16,048 bases of DNA, taken from assembly GCA_937941555.1 (NCBI GenBank), contig CALDHJ010000268.1, positions 1-16,048 on the forward strand. The letters are read 5' to 3'. Within the stretch, counting starts at the first letter, position 1. Each line of letters begins with the position of its first letter. This stretch comes from an uncultured Granulosicoccaceae bacterium. GTDB taxonomy: Bacteria; Pseudomonadota; Gammaproteobacteria; CALCKW01. Under the pieces are notes generated by a model. It searched no databases and was not told where the DNA came from. It saw only the letters and a program-made list of their open reading frames with translations. This document shows positions 8,380 to 15,773 of this stretch, one piece after another. The translations under genes were made by a program, and so were the position numbers.

Positions 8380-9521
8380 CAGCCCGGCCGCGTGACGCTC
8401 TCGAGGCCGATCGCGTCGGCCTCTCCACCGAGGATGGCCTGGCGCAATTCGCCGAATACCCGATTCGGATGCAGGTGTGAGATCGACTGGCGCACGGTGC
8501 CCTCAGGATAGGCCGAGAGTGTCGGCAATACGGCATTGAGGGTGCGTGTCAGGTCGGCCACGTCGGCGTTTTCGAACATCTCGCCGTTGACTCCGGACTT
8601 GACCAGCTCGCGGGTGCCGCCGGGGCAGTCCGAGGCGACAACCGGGGTGCCACAGGCCATCGCTTCGATCACGGTATTCGGCAGGCCCTCACTCAGCGAG
8701 GGCTGGAGAAAGAGGTCGCTGTGCAGGTACCAGGCGGTCGTGTCCAGTGTGGTGCCCCTGAACTCGACCCGTTCTGACAACCCGAGGCTTGCCGTCAAGG
8801 CTTCGAATGCGTCGCGGTCGGGACCGTCGCCGAGCAGTGTCAACCGGAAGTCGACCCCTTTTTGCTCAAGCGGTGCCAGCGCCTGAAGTAGCAGGTGAAT
8901 GCCCTTGCGCTCAGTCAGGCGCCCGCAGGTCAACAGCTGGAAGCGTGCCGGTCGACTGAATGGAGACGGGTAGTCGGCCTTGCGCGCCTGCAATTTATCA
9001 AGCGGTGCGGGGTTGTATATCTGGGTGATGTTTGCCGCTCGGTAGCCTAGCAAGCGGTCGAATTCCTCGCTCATTCGAACCGATTGGCAGATGACCCGGT
9101 CAGCGCGCGGGTAGAACCACCGGTACAGTGGCGTGTAAAGGGCGGTCGTGCCTTGCACGGCCATGTCGGCAACGGGGTTTGAGGGCTCGCGCACAACGAT
9201 TCGCGGCCTGCCGGGCAACAAGGGGCGCAAGGCCAGCGCCATGATGTTCAGCCGCACAAGGGTCGAGAAGACGGTGTCGACTCGCAAGCGGCGCAGGGTG
9301 CGGTAAACAGCGAGCACCGCCTGCCGTGAGCGCACGGCCTGCAGGTGGTGCACCGTCACCGCATCACTGATGGTATGGGTCAGCTCTGAAGTGTCGTTCA
9401 AGAGCACGATATGGGTTTCTACACCGCGCTCGGCAAGATCATTCGCGATCCGGATACCCATCCGCTCGGCGCCACCAAGTGACGTCGAGGGCAACAGGAC
9501 AGCCGCGCGGTGATGGGCCAT
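8379..9521 (-). CDS. Glycosyltransferase family 4 (GT-B fold)
   Basis: This is a 380-residue protein. Its ATG at 9521 is preceded on the minus strand by AAAGGG and followed directly by the N-terminal GT-B domain with LLPSTSLGGAERMGIRIA, the glycine-rich acceptor-side loop. The C-terminal domain (about 190-360) has LLTCGRLTERKGIHLLLQAL, LLGDGPDR and LSEGLPNTVIEAMACGTPVVAS, in which Glu278 and Glu286 form the retaining-GT4 E-x7-E motif for nucleotide-sugar binding. No signal peptide or membrane helix is seen, so it is probably cytoplasmic or peripheral to the inner membrane. The usual surface-polysaccharide partners (flippase, polymerase, other transferases) are absent on both sides, so its sugar, acceptor and pathway cannot be assigned. 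It is divergent from the MBL-fold gene across 164 bp. Confidence 0.88.
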   Translation of the reverse strand: MAHHRAAVLLPSTSLGGAERMGIRIANDLAERGVETHIVLLNDTSELTHTISDAVTVHHLQAVRSRQAVLAVYRTLRRLRVDTVFSTLVRLNIMALALRPLLPGRPRIVVREPSNPVADMAVQGTTALYTPLYRWFYPRADRVICQSVRMSEEFDRLLGYRAANITQIYNPAPLDKLQARKADYPSPFSRPARFQLLTCGRLTERKGIHLLLQALAPLEQKGVDFRLTLLGDGPDRDAFEALTASLGLSERVEFRGTTLDTTAWYLHSDLFLQPSLSEGLPNTVIEAMACGTPVVASDCPGGTRELVKSGVNGEMFENADVADLTRTLNAVLPTLSAYPEGTVRQSISHLHPNRVFGELRQAILGGEADAIGLESVTRPG

Positions 9522-9685
9522 GTCGACACCCTTTCTAGCGAGTTATCTGAGGGCATCGGCAGGGTCGGGCAGGAAATTGAATCTGGGTCTGTGCTGATCA
9601 CAGGTCTTATCCGTGCAATTGGCCTGCGCAGCGCTGCTACAGTAGTCACTCTGAGTCGGATCACTTCAAAAGGCGGACGGTTACC

Positions 9686-10483
9686 GTGGATGGGCTGCAC
9701 TTCACGCTGCTGGGCACCGGGTCGTCAGGCGGTGTGCCGCGGATCGGCAACGATTGGGGGGCCTGTGACCCGAACGAGCCACGCAACCGCCGGCGTCGGT
9801 GCGCGCTACTGATCACCCGTGCCGGGCCGGGGGGTGTGACCACGGTCCTGGTCGATGCGGGCTGTGACATGCGCGAGCAGCTGATCGATGCGCGCGTAGA
9901 GCGGCTCGACGGTGTGGTGATCACCCATGCGCATGCCGACCACATCTTCGGTCTCGACGACCTGCGACAGCTCAAGATCCGTATGCGCGAGTGCGTCAAC
10001 GTGCATATGGACGCTGCCACCTCCGAGCGCGTGATGATGGCCTTCGGCTACTGCTTCGAGCAGCCCGCAAACAGCAGCTACCCGCCTATCTGCATCGAAC
10101 ACCGCATCAACACCGACACACCGTTTGTGGTGGATGGGGCCGGTGGGCCGATCGAGTTGCTACCCGTGCAGGTCGAGCACGGCGATATCCACGCGCTTGG
10201 GATCCGGGTCGGGGGCTTCGCCTACGTACCCGACATCAAAACCGTGCAGCGACCCGAGAGCGCAGCTGCCCTGCAAGGGCTCGATCTGCTGGTGCTCGAT
10301 GCACTCCGCTACACCGCCCACCCGAGCCACCTGAATGTGGACGAGTCACTCGCGCTGATCGAACAACTCGCGCCGGGCCGGGCTGTGTTGACCAACATGC
10401 ACACCGACCTCGACTACGCGACCCTCGGCGCGGCGCTGCCCGCCGGGGTGTCGGTTGGTTATGATGGTCTGATTCTCAACTGA
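9686..10483 (+). CDS. MBL-fold metallohydrolase, PhnP-like phosphodiesterase
   Basis: This is a 265-residue protein. A GTG start at 9686 fits the family beginning (LHFTLLGTGSSGGVPRIG) and has GGCGGA upstream. The metallo-beta-lactamase signature is THAHADH, with His81, His83, Asp85 and His86 as metal ligands. Later parts include LLVLDALRYTAHPSH and TNMHTDLDY, carrying the remaining Asp and His ligands expected in PhnP-type enzymes. The CDPNEPRNRRRRC segment (Cys pair near 27 and 41) matches the variant common among non-phosphonate homologues. The classical PhnP substrate is a cyclic phosphoribosyl phosphate in the C-P lyase pathway, but no phn gene is nearby, so a general cyclic-phosphodiesterase role is more cautious. 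It is the first gene of a three-gene same-strand unit, 23 bp before the PLP-enzyme gene. Confidence 0.87.
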   Translation: MDGLHFTLLGTGSSGGVPRIGNDWGACDPNEPRNRRRRCALLITRAGPGGVTTVLVDAGCDMREQLIDARVERLDGVVITHAHADHIFGLDDLRQLKIRMRECVNVHMDAATSERVMMAFGYCFEQPANSSYPPICIEHRINTDTPFVVDGAGGPIELLPVQVEHGDIHALGIRVGGFAYVPDIKTVQRPESAAALQGLDLLVLDALRYTAHPSHLNVDESLALIEQLAPGRAVLTNMHTDLDYATLGAALPAGVSVGYDGLILN

Positions 10484-10506
10484 TCCCGACACACCAAAGA
10501 GTCCCC

Positions 10507-11760
10507 ATGATTTCCGCCGACTTGCACCGCGACATCCGCAACCGATTTATGCACACTGATAGCTGCCCGTTCACCGGCGAGCGCGTGTTCTTCGAGAACG
10601 CCGGCGGTGCGCTGACACTCGCCTCGGTCGTCGAGCGTGCGACCGAGTTGCTAGGTGTGCCTGACAACCAGGGACGCGACAACCCGGCTTCGCACGCACT
10701 GGTGTCGATCATCGAACAGGGGCGTGCCGACATGCGGGCGTTTCTCGGCTGCGCAGCCGGCCCGGTCTTTATTGGTGAGAGTGGCACGGAGCTGCTCTTT
10801 CGCCTGGTGCGCACGGCGTGCCTCGGAGCGCCTGCAGGTGGTCAGGTAGTCGGCACCACCCTCGAGCACCCGGCGACCGCGAGCGCACGCCGCCACTGGG
10901 CGGCGGTAGCAGGACGAGAGCTTATCAACGTGCCGCACAACGATGCCACTGGTGGGGTCACGGTTGACGATTACGCCCGCTATGTCACCGCTGACACCCG
11001 GGTTGCCACGATCATACAAGCCAGCCCCGTCACGGGAATCGGGGTGGATGTCGAAGCCATCGCAGGCCTGATTCGCGAGCGCTCCCCCGACTGTTACATC
11101 GTCATCGACGGCATCCAGCACGCGGCACATGGCCACGTAGACATCGACGCCTACGGAATCGACGGCTACGTCATTTCCCCCTACAAGGTGTTTTCCCGCC
11201 ACAACTACGGCATCGCCTGGGCGTCCGATCGGCTGAGTGAACTCCCGCACGATCAGCTCTACGGTACGCCGCCGTCGCAGTGGGAACTCGGGACGCGCGA
11301 CACCTCCGCCTACGCCTGCTGGAGTGAGGTGGTCAACTACCTCGACTGGTTGGGTGCCTCGGTCGCGGGCGACACTGGTGATCGCCGGCGCAACATCGGC
11401 CAGGCAGCAGACGCCATCGCGGCGCACGAACACGCCCTCACCGAGGCTATGTTGCACGGCACCGGCAATCTGCCCGGGCTGGTTGATATGGAGGCCGTGA
11501 CGGTGATTGGTGGCGTTGAGAACCCCCACCGCGAGGGCCTGGTGTGCCTCACGGTTGATGGGCAGGCGGCGCCTGATGTGGTGACACACCTCAACAACGA
11601 AGGCGTCCGCACCCACACCCGCAAGGCAGATCACTACTCGGCCAACGTGCTCACACCCCTTGGCCTCGATGCAGCGGTACGGGTGTCGATGTGCCACTAC
11701 AACAGTGTCGATGAAGTGGCGCAGTTTCTCGATGCCATGCGCCCAATTGCCCGTGCGTGA
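10507..11760 (+). CDS. Class V aminotransferase-fold PLP enzyme (not a SufS-type desulfurase)
   Basis: This is a 417-residue protein beginning MISADLHRD; its ribosome-binding site is weak. Fold-type I class V features: FFENAGGALTL near the N-terminus, GTTLEHPATASARRHW in the cofactor-phosphate region, VIDGIQHAAHGHVDID with Asp201 (pairs with the PLP ring nitrogen) and Gln204, and SPYKVFSRHNYG with Lys227 as the Schiff-base lysine. The C-terminal block VRVSMCHYNSVDEV is typical of the superfamily. Where SufS/CsdA have the catalytic cysteine in RTGHHCA, this protein reads DHYSA, with Ser378 in the cysteine position, so persulfide chemistry of that type is unlikely. Reaction and substrate are unknown; annotation as 'cysteine desulfurase' would be misleading. 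It probably shares transcription with the flanking genes. Confidence 0.85.
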   Translation: MISADLHRDIRNRFMHTDSCPFTGERVFFENAGGALTLASVVERATELLGVPDNQGRDNPASHALVSIIEQGRADMRAFLGCAAGPVFIGESGTELLFRLVRTACLGAPAGGQVVGTTLEHPATASARRHWAAVAGRELINVPHNDATGGVTVDDYARYVTADTRVATIIQASPVTGIGVDVEAIAGLIRERSPDCYIVIDGIQHAAHGHVDIDAYGIDGYVISPYKVFSRHNYGIAWASDRLSELPHDQLYGTPPSQWELGTRDTSAYACWSEVVNYLDWLGASVAGDTGDRRRNIGQAADAIAAHEHALTEAMLHGTGNLPGLVDMEAVTVIGGVENPHREGLVCLTVDGQAAPDVVTHLNNEGVRTHTRKADHYSANVLTPLGLDAAVRVSMCHYNSVDEVAQFLDAMRPIARA

Positions 11761-11790
11761 GGTGGTGGCAAAGCGAGATTGGTGTACGCG

Positions 11791-12258
11791 ATGACCTCTC
11801 TTGAAACCCGGATTCCACCACCGCTGGTCGCAATCGTGTGTGCCGGGTTGATGTCACTGGTCGCGCAGTGGATCACTGCACCGGTACTGTCGTTGCCGGC
11901 TTCGCTGCGCGGTCTGTTGATTGCGGCACTGCTCTGCGTGGCGGGTTTTTTCGCCCTCTCGGCGGCGCTGCGGTTCAAGCGTTCGGCGACCACAATCGAT
12001 CCCCGCAAACCCGACACCACGCACGCGCTTGTGACCGAGGGCGTCTACCGCTGGACGCGCAACCCGATGTACCTCGGCATGGCGCTGGTGCTCGCCGCCT
12101 GGGGTGTCTATCTGTTGTCGGTCTGGTCGCTGCTGGGGGTTGTGGTGTTTGTCACCTACCTCAACCGCTTTCAAATCGGCCCCGAAGAACGGGCATTGCG
12201 CGCGCTGTTCGGGGCCGAGTTCGACACCTATTGCGCGACGGTTCGCCGCTGGATCTGA
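11791..12258 (+). CDS. Isoprenylcysteine carboxyl methyltransferase / PEMT-family membrane protein
   Basis: This is a 155-residue integral membrane protein. The ATG at 11791 was preferred to an in-frame TTG 12 bp upstream; it lies 30 bp after the PLP-enzyme stop. Predicted helices lie at about 11-31, 40-60 and 95-125. The conserved cofactor half reads VTEGVYRWTRNPMYLG (81-96), followed after a helix hairpin by PEERALRALFGAEFDTYCATVRRW, the ICMT/phospholipid-methyltransferase signature with the paired glutamates at 132-133. Such proteins use S-adenosylmethionine at the membrane; in bacteria the methyl acceptor is seldom known and prenylated protein substrates are not expected. It closes the unit begun by the MBL-fold gene and is convergent with the DMT transporter gene. 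Confidence 0.85.
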   Translation: MTSLETRIPPPLVAIVCAGLMSLVAQWITAPVLSLPASLRGLLIAALLCVAGFFALSAALRFKRSATTIDPRKPDTTHALVTEGVYRWTRNPMYLGMALVLAAWGVYLLSVWSLLGVVVFVTYLNRFQIGPEERALRALFGAEFDTYCATVRRWI

Positions 12259-12299
12259 CGCGAGCTGCCGACGCTGCCAACCGTGTCTGGTTGTGCGAA

Positions 12300-13175
12300 T
12301 CAGGTGCCGGTGTCCTTGAGCTGCGACTCGCGGTAGATGATATACAGGCCTGACCCAAAAATGACGATGGCCCCGAGATAGGTGCTCGGGCGAACGGGGT
12401 CGCCGAAGATCAACACGCCGAACAGTGTGGTCCAGATCAGTCGGGTGAAGTCGATCGACATGACGGCTGTGGTGTCGGTCATCTTCAGGGCTTGCGTCAT
12501 GCACAGGTGGCCCAGCGTTGCGAGCATGCCGCCCAGTCCCATCCAGAGCCAGTGGGCGAGAGTCAGCGGGTGCCAGGCCGACACCGCAAAAGGGATCGAA
12601 GCAACGGTCAACAGGATGGTCATCCAGGCGACCACGGTGGTTGGCGAGTTGCGGGCTGTGAGGCGTTTGGCGAGTACTACCGACAGGCCCCAGCACACAC
12701 TTGAAAATAGTACGAGCAGCATGGCAACAGAGACCTCGCGCTCCCCCGGTTGCAGCACGATCAGCACGCCGGCAAAGCCGCACAACATGGCTGTGACGCG
12801 ACGCGCGCGGATGCGCTCGCGCAGGAACACCACCGCCGCGAGACTCGCAAACAGTGCGGCTGTGAAGCTCAGTGCCGTCGCCTCGACCAACGGGGCGAGG
12901 GTGAGGGCGTAGAACCAGGTGGCCATGGCGAGCACCGAGATAATGGCGCGCAGGAGGAACCAGGGCATGTCCGGGGTTTTCAGGCTGCCGATACCCGCTC
13001 GCAGGAGCAGGGGCGAAATCGCAATCATGCCGAACAGGTTTCGCAGAAACAGGATGATGAAAGGGTGCACTTCATCTCCCAGGTAACGAATGATCGCGTG
13101 CATGCTCGAGAGCGCAAGGGTGGCCAGCAGCATGAGCAGCAGGGCCGTGCTGCGGTCATTCAAACGGGTCGGCAT
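12300..13175 (-). CDS. DMT superfamily transporter, EamA family
   Basis: This is a 291-residue inner-membrane protein with about ten predicted helices in two EamA repeats (roughly residues 10-140 and 150-283). Family features are the first-helix block with AIIRYLGDEVHPFIILFLRN, the FTAALFASLAAVVFLRERIRARR end of repeat one, and FTRLIWTTLFGVLIFGD with TYLGAIVIFGSGLYIIY at the end of repeat two. The start at 13175 begins a typical N-terminus, but no Shine-Dalgarno is seen; ATG at codon 15 is the alternative. These carriers usually export or import small metabolites such as amino acids; substrate cannot be predicted. It is transcribed alone on the minus strand, downstream of the FimV-domain gene but separated from it by an intrinsic terminator. 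Confidence 0.9.
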   Translation of the reverse strand: MPTRLNDRSTALLLMLLATLALSSMHAIIRYLGDEVHPFIILFLRNLFGMIAISPLLLRAGIGSLKTPDMPWFLLRAIISVLAMATWFYALTLAPLVEATALSFTAALFASLAAVVFLRERIRARRVTAMLCGFAGVLIVLQPGEREVSVAMLLVLFSSVCWGLSVVLAKRLTARNSPTTVVAWMTILLTVASIPFAVSAWHPLTLAHWLWMGLGGMLATLGHLCMTQALKMTDTTAVMSIDFTRLIWTTLFGVLIFGDPVRPSTYLGAIVIFGSGLYIIYRESQLKDTGT

Positions 13176-13257
13176 GTGGGGGTTCGGCGCGGCGTACGGG
13201 TAGGCAGCCTATCAGGCCTTGTCGCGTCGGATTGCCCGAGTGCGAGGGCGGGAATGC

Positions 13258-13292
13258 AAAACGCCCCCTGAACCTTCCGGTGCAGAGGGCGC
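13258..13292 (-). terminator. Intrinsic terminator of the FimV-domain gene
   Basis: On the minus strand CGCCCTCTG (from 13291) pairs with CAGGGGGCG (to 13262), nine base pairs with one G-U wobble, a 12-nt loop and a following TTTT at 13261-13258. It begins about 20 nt after the stop codon at 13312 and separates this gene from the DMT transporter gene. Confidence 0.75.
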
Positions 13293-13311
13293 TGTGTCGT
13301 GCAGGGTGGGA

Positions 13312-14748
13312 TCAGTTCGCGGGTGCGCGCTGCGTCTGGATGACGCGCAGTGCTTCTGACCGTGGCACCTCCGGGTTCTTGACCGGAGCGCCGATTTCGT
13401 CCGGTACCTCGGCCAGCAGCACGTCCTCTGGCAATGGCAGCTTGGCGTCGGTTCCCGCCCATTCGGCAAGGTCGAGTGTCGGTTCTACCGTGGTCTGCGT
13501 GTCGACCTGAATGGGGGTTGCCGCTGGGGTGTCGGTGACACTCGCGGTCAAGGTCGGCTTCCTGTCCTCGTAGATGGTTTTGGCAGCCTCAAGCGGTTTC
13601 TCGTCAGTGGATGCTGCGGTCTCTTCCTCGACCACGACGGTTGTGTCCGCTTCTGGCAGTGTCAGGGTGACCGGAATGGTGGGCTTCACTTGTGGGTAGA
13701 CCCGCACTGCCGTTTCCAGCGGCTCCGCTTCGAGGGTCGCGGCTGGGGCCACGGGCAATACCGCACCGGCATCGTCGTCCACTTCCACGTCGGCAAAGTC
13801 GCTGGTGTCGACGGACACGTCAATCGCGACTGGCACCGCCTCATCGGACACTTCCTCAACGGGCACCGCTGCAATGGCTTCGCTGTCCAGTGCGCTGACG
13901 GCTGCGGCGATGCGCTCGTCCAGCTCGATCGGGCCCGAATCAAATTCGGCGAAGCTGTCGTCGGTCGGCAGATCGGCCACAGTGGCCTCGTCTACCGCCG
14001 TGTCCAGTGCCACACCGACGCTCGAGGTGCCTGCGGTCAGCTGGATCGCCGAGATTTCGTTGTCGGCGATTTCACGCTCGCGTGCCACATCGTCTTCACG
14101 GGCGGCGATGTAGGTTGTGGTTTCGTTGTACGCCGCTTCGACGTCCACAGGGGTCGGTGCCGCACTGCCAACCTGGATAGGTTCGATGGTGTTGCCATCG
14201 ACTTTGAGCGAGGAGACCGCAGCTGGTTCGTTCATCTGATCGCGCTGCTGGTCAGACGGTTTGCCATCCCAGTTGGTGCGTGCGTTGATGTTGGCTTCAA
14301 GGTAGCTGTCATCGATTTCGGGTTCGAAATAACCGATCGGCAGGTCCAGCAGTACCGGATAAATTCGGAGGTGCTTGGTGTCGCCCATTTGCGCGTGCAG
14401 CACGACGTCGACGTGAGGCTCCTTGACCGGAAACTCAGTGGTAATCAAGGCTTCGATGCGCTCACCCTGAAGCGAGATTACGACATCGAGCTCCTGGCCC
14501 AACAGATTGGGCAAGGCGCCGAACTTGTTGGCTTCGTCGTCGCGGGCGATCGCGAGTGTGATCTGGTCTGGCGTTTCGTCCTCTTCGAGCAGCAGTGGCA
14601 CCACGGCGCGCAACGGCTGATTCAAACCACTGAGCACATTGATATTGCCCAGCCCCAGCGCCTGGGCGGCGGGGCTGAGACCAAAACTGGCGAGAGCAGT
14701 GGCGGCGGCGAGACTGGTGCGCCGGGCTGCAGCAAGAGACGTGTTCAC
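13312..14748 (-). CDS. Exported FimV/HubP N-terminal domain protein, acidic, lacking visible LysM/TPR
   Basis: This is a 478-residue protein. The GTG at 14748 was chosen because AGGGAG precedes it and a good signal peptide follows at once (Arg9-Arg10, hydrophobic Ala-rich core, cleavage after AQA at residue 30); an ATG 60 bp upstream gives a Cys/Ser/Lys-rich extension unlike an export signal. Residues 31 to about 137 match the FimV N-terminal domain: LGLGNINVLSGLNQPLRA, then LGQELDVVISLQGERIEA and LRIYPVLLDLP. The rest is strongly acidic, rich in Asp/Glu/Val/Ala/Thr, with a degenerate repeat (EPLETAVRVYPQVKPTIP from 342, KPLEAAKTIYEDRKPTLT from 384). I see neither the LysM motif, the transmembrane helix nor the C-terminal TPR/FimV_C of full FimV, which is commonly 700 residues or more. 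By family knowledge it acts at the envelope, perhaps in polar organisation; a specific role is inference. Confidence 0.75.
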   Translation of the reverse strand: MNTSLAAARRTSLAAATALASFGLSPAAQALGLGNINVLSGLNQPLRAVVPLLLEEDETPDQITLAIARDDEANKFGALPNLLGQELDVVISLQGERIEALITTEFPVKEPHVDVVLHAQMGDTKHLRIYPVLLDLPIGYFEPEIDDSYLEANINARTNWDGKPSDQQRDQMNEPAAVSSLKVDGNTIEPIQVGSAAPTPVDVEAAYNETTTYIAAREDDVAREREIADNEISAIQLTAGTSSVGVALDTAVDEATVADLPTDDSFAEFDSGPIELDERIAAAVSALDSEAIAAVPVEEVSDEAVPVAIDVSVDTSDFADVEVDDDAGAVLPVAPAATLEAEPLETAVRVYPQVKPTIPVTLTLPEADTTVVVEEETAASTDEKPLEAAKTIYEDRKPTLTASVTDTPAATPIQVDTQTTVEPTLDLAEWAGTDAKLPLPEDVLLAEVPDEIGAPVKNPEVPRSEALRVIQTQRAPAN

Positions 14749-14821
14749 GAGATTGGGCTCCCTGTCACTTTTTTTGGCGCTTTCGCGCTGACAAGGGGGG
14801 TTGAGCAAACGCCGTGCCGCT

Positions 14822-14840
14822 TTGCCGCTTCGTGCGGCAA
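14822..14840. other. Perfect 7-bp stem-loop in the leader region of the FimV-domain gene
   Basis: TTGCCGC (14822-14828) and GCGGCAA (14834-14840) are exact complements around a TTCGT loop. It lies 74-92 bp upstream of the GTG start of the minus-strand FimV-domain gene. No U-tract accompanies it; a leader structure or operator are both possible. Confidence 0.3.
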
Positions 14841-14932
14841 GTCATTGCCGGTGCGGCGCTGTCACGGCTGAGAAGCTGCGCGTCTCGGGCGCTACCGGGC
14901 TGTCGGGTACCGTGTGGGCGCGCGCGAGCGCA

Positions 14933-14949
14933 GCCCCGCGAGGCGGGGC
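14933..14949 (-). terminator. GC hairpin after the ialB-like gene, possible terminator
   Basis: GCCCCGC (14933-14939) and GCGGGGC (14943-14949) form a perfect 7-bp stem with a 3-nt loop, 23 nt downstream of the IalB-family stop codon. There is no U-run on the minus strand, so it may be a pause or 3'-end structure rather than a classical terminator. Confidence 0.4.
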
Positions 14950-14971
14950 ACGTCGACAGTAGGAGTCAGGG

Positions 14972-15475
14972 TTAGAGCGGCGGCAGGGCGTCGAAACCGG
15001 CGGAGAAGCCGCGCAGTGACAAACGCATGGAAATGGTGGCGCCATCGAGCGTGGCGACTCGGACTTCCGCGTCTGCACCGGAGCGGAATGCACCCATGAC
15101 GCGCTCGTCGAGTGGCAGACCGGCGACACAGCCCTCGGGGGTGCAGTGGTGGAATTCGGCGATGAAGGCGTCGCCGCCGTCGATGCTGACGGCGAGACCC
15201 GGTTGCAGCGCCACCATGAGTGGCACGGTGGTAAGCACGGCAGGCTCGGCCTTGCCACCGGGCTGTTCGAGGTAGCCGGCTGCTGCGCGCAGCATCGGTC
15301 GCTCGCCGTCGTCGCTGAACACGACCTGTTCGAGGACACAGACCTGCGGGCCGCCGTTTGCCGCCGCCGAGCAGCGGGCGGTCCAATCGCGGAAGACCTG
15401 GCCGTCGTCGATGGCGAGAGCGGTCAGTGGCAGTGTGGACAGAATCAGGGCAAAGGGTGCGAACAGCTTGGCCAT
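14972..15475 (-). CDS. Invasion-associated locus B (IalB) family exported protein
   Basis: This is a 167-residue protein from the ATG at 15475; the frame continues upstream but has no IalB features there. The signal peptide spans residues 1 to about 21 (MAKLFAPFALIL core, cleavage after ALA). The mature start FRDWTARC is the family hallmark (F-x-D-W-x-x-x-C). Four cysteines sit in the IalB arrangement: Cys35 and Cys46 flank a short loop before VLEQVVF, and Cys111 and Cys116 lie in FHHCTPEGC. The pattern VPLMVALQPGLAVSID and a final strand block (ATISMRLSLRGFSAGFDAL) complete the domain. IalB proteins are periplasmic or envelope-associated; despite the name, most are in non-pathogens and their function is unclear. 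The gene is monocistronic by position, divergent from a MotA/ExbB-like gene. Confidence 0.85.
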   Translation of the reverse strand: MAKLFAPFALILSTLPLTALAIDDGQVFRDWTARCSAAANGGPQVCVLEQVVFSDDGERPMLRAAAGYLEQPGGKAEPAVLTTVPLMVALQPGLAVSIDGGDAFIAEFHHCTPEGCVAGLPLDERVMGAFRSGADAEVRVATLDGATISMRLSLRGFSAGFDALPPL

Positions 15476-15773
15476 AGTCAGGCTCTGGTGCAGGGATAGC
15501 CGCAATAGTAGTTCAGGATGCGCGCAGGTCGCAGCTCGGGGCGGTTCTGGCTGCGGTCGGCCGCATTGCCTGTGCTCGGTCTGAGCGGTAGCATTGCAAG
15601 CAGTCCTGGTCCGTTTTGCAGTGTGCCGTTCGCCACGATTGATCGCGGGCGCAGTCGACGGTTCAGGCCCGCCCGCTCGTCCGTTGCATGCGATGGTGAC
15701 GGCGGCAGGCGAGTCGCTTCCACACCGCGGCGGTTCGCTCGACTCAGGCACCGTCACCCAACTCGGAATCACT
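15476..15773. other. Divergent intergenic region between IalB-family and MotA/ExbB-like genes
   Basis: This 298-bp interval should hold the promoters of both genes. I see no convincing -35/-10 pair, terminator or repeat. The frame of the downstream gene stays open back through this region and contains an in-frame ATG at 15693, so up to 27 codons of it might be coding. Confidence 0.4.

Noticed and set aside
8339..8536. Shine-Dalgarno-like AAGGAGAGGGG after pntB followed by an open frame from TTG at 8353
   Set aside because: The frame is antisense to the glycosyltransferase end and its translation is Arg/Pro/Ser-rich with no family resemblance. The purine run is probably chance or part of the convergent junction.
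9590..9604. CTGTG/CACAG dyad as a CRP/FNR site
   Set aside because: The spacer is 5 bp and the half-sites are incomplete compared with TGTGA-N6-TCACA, so no regulator can be supported.
10651..11697. 348-codon open frame on the minus strand
   Set aside because: Antisense shadow of the class V PLP-enzyme gene, with low-plausibility composition.
14769..14775. T7 run on the plus strand upstream of the FimV-domain gene as a terminator
   Set aside because: The nearby hairpin follows rather than precedes the T run on the plus strand, and no plus-strand gene ends there.
13690..14871. 393-codon open frame on the plus strand
   Set aside because: Antisense to the FimV-domain gene, which has a signal peptide, a recognisable domain, a ribosome-binding site and a terminator on the minus strand.
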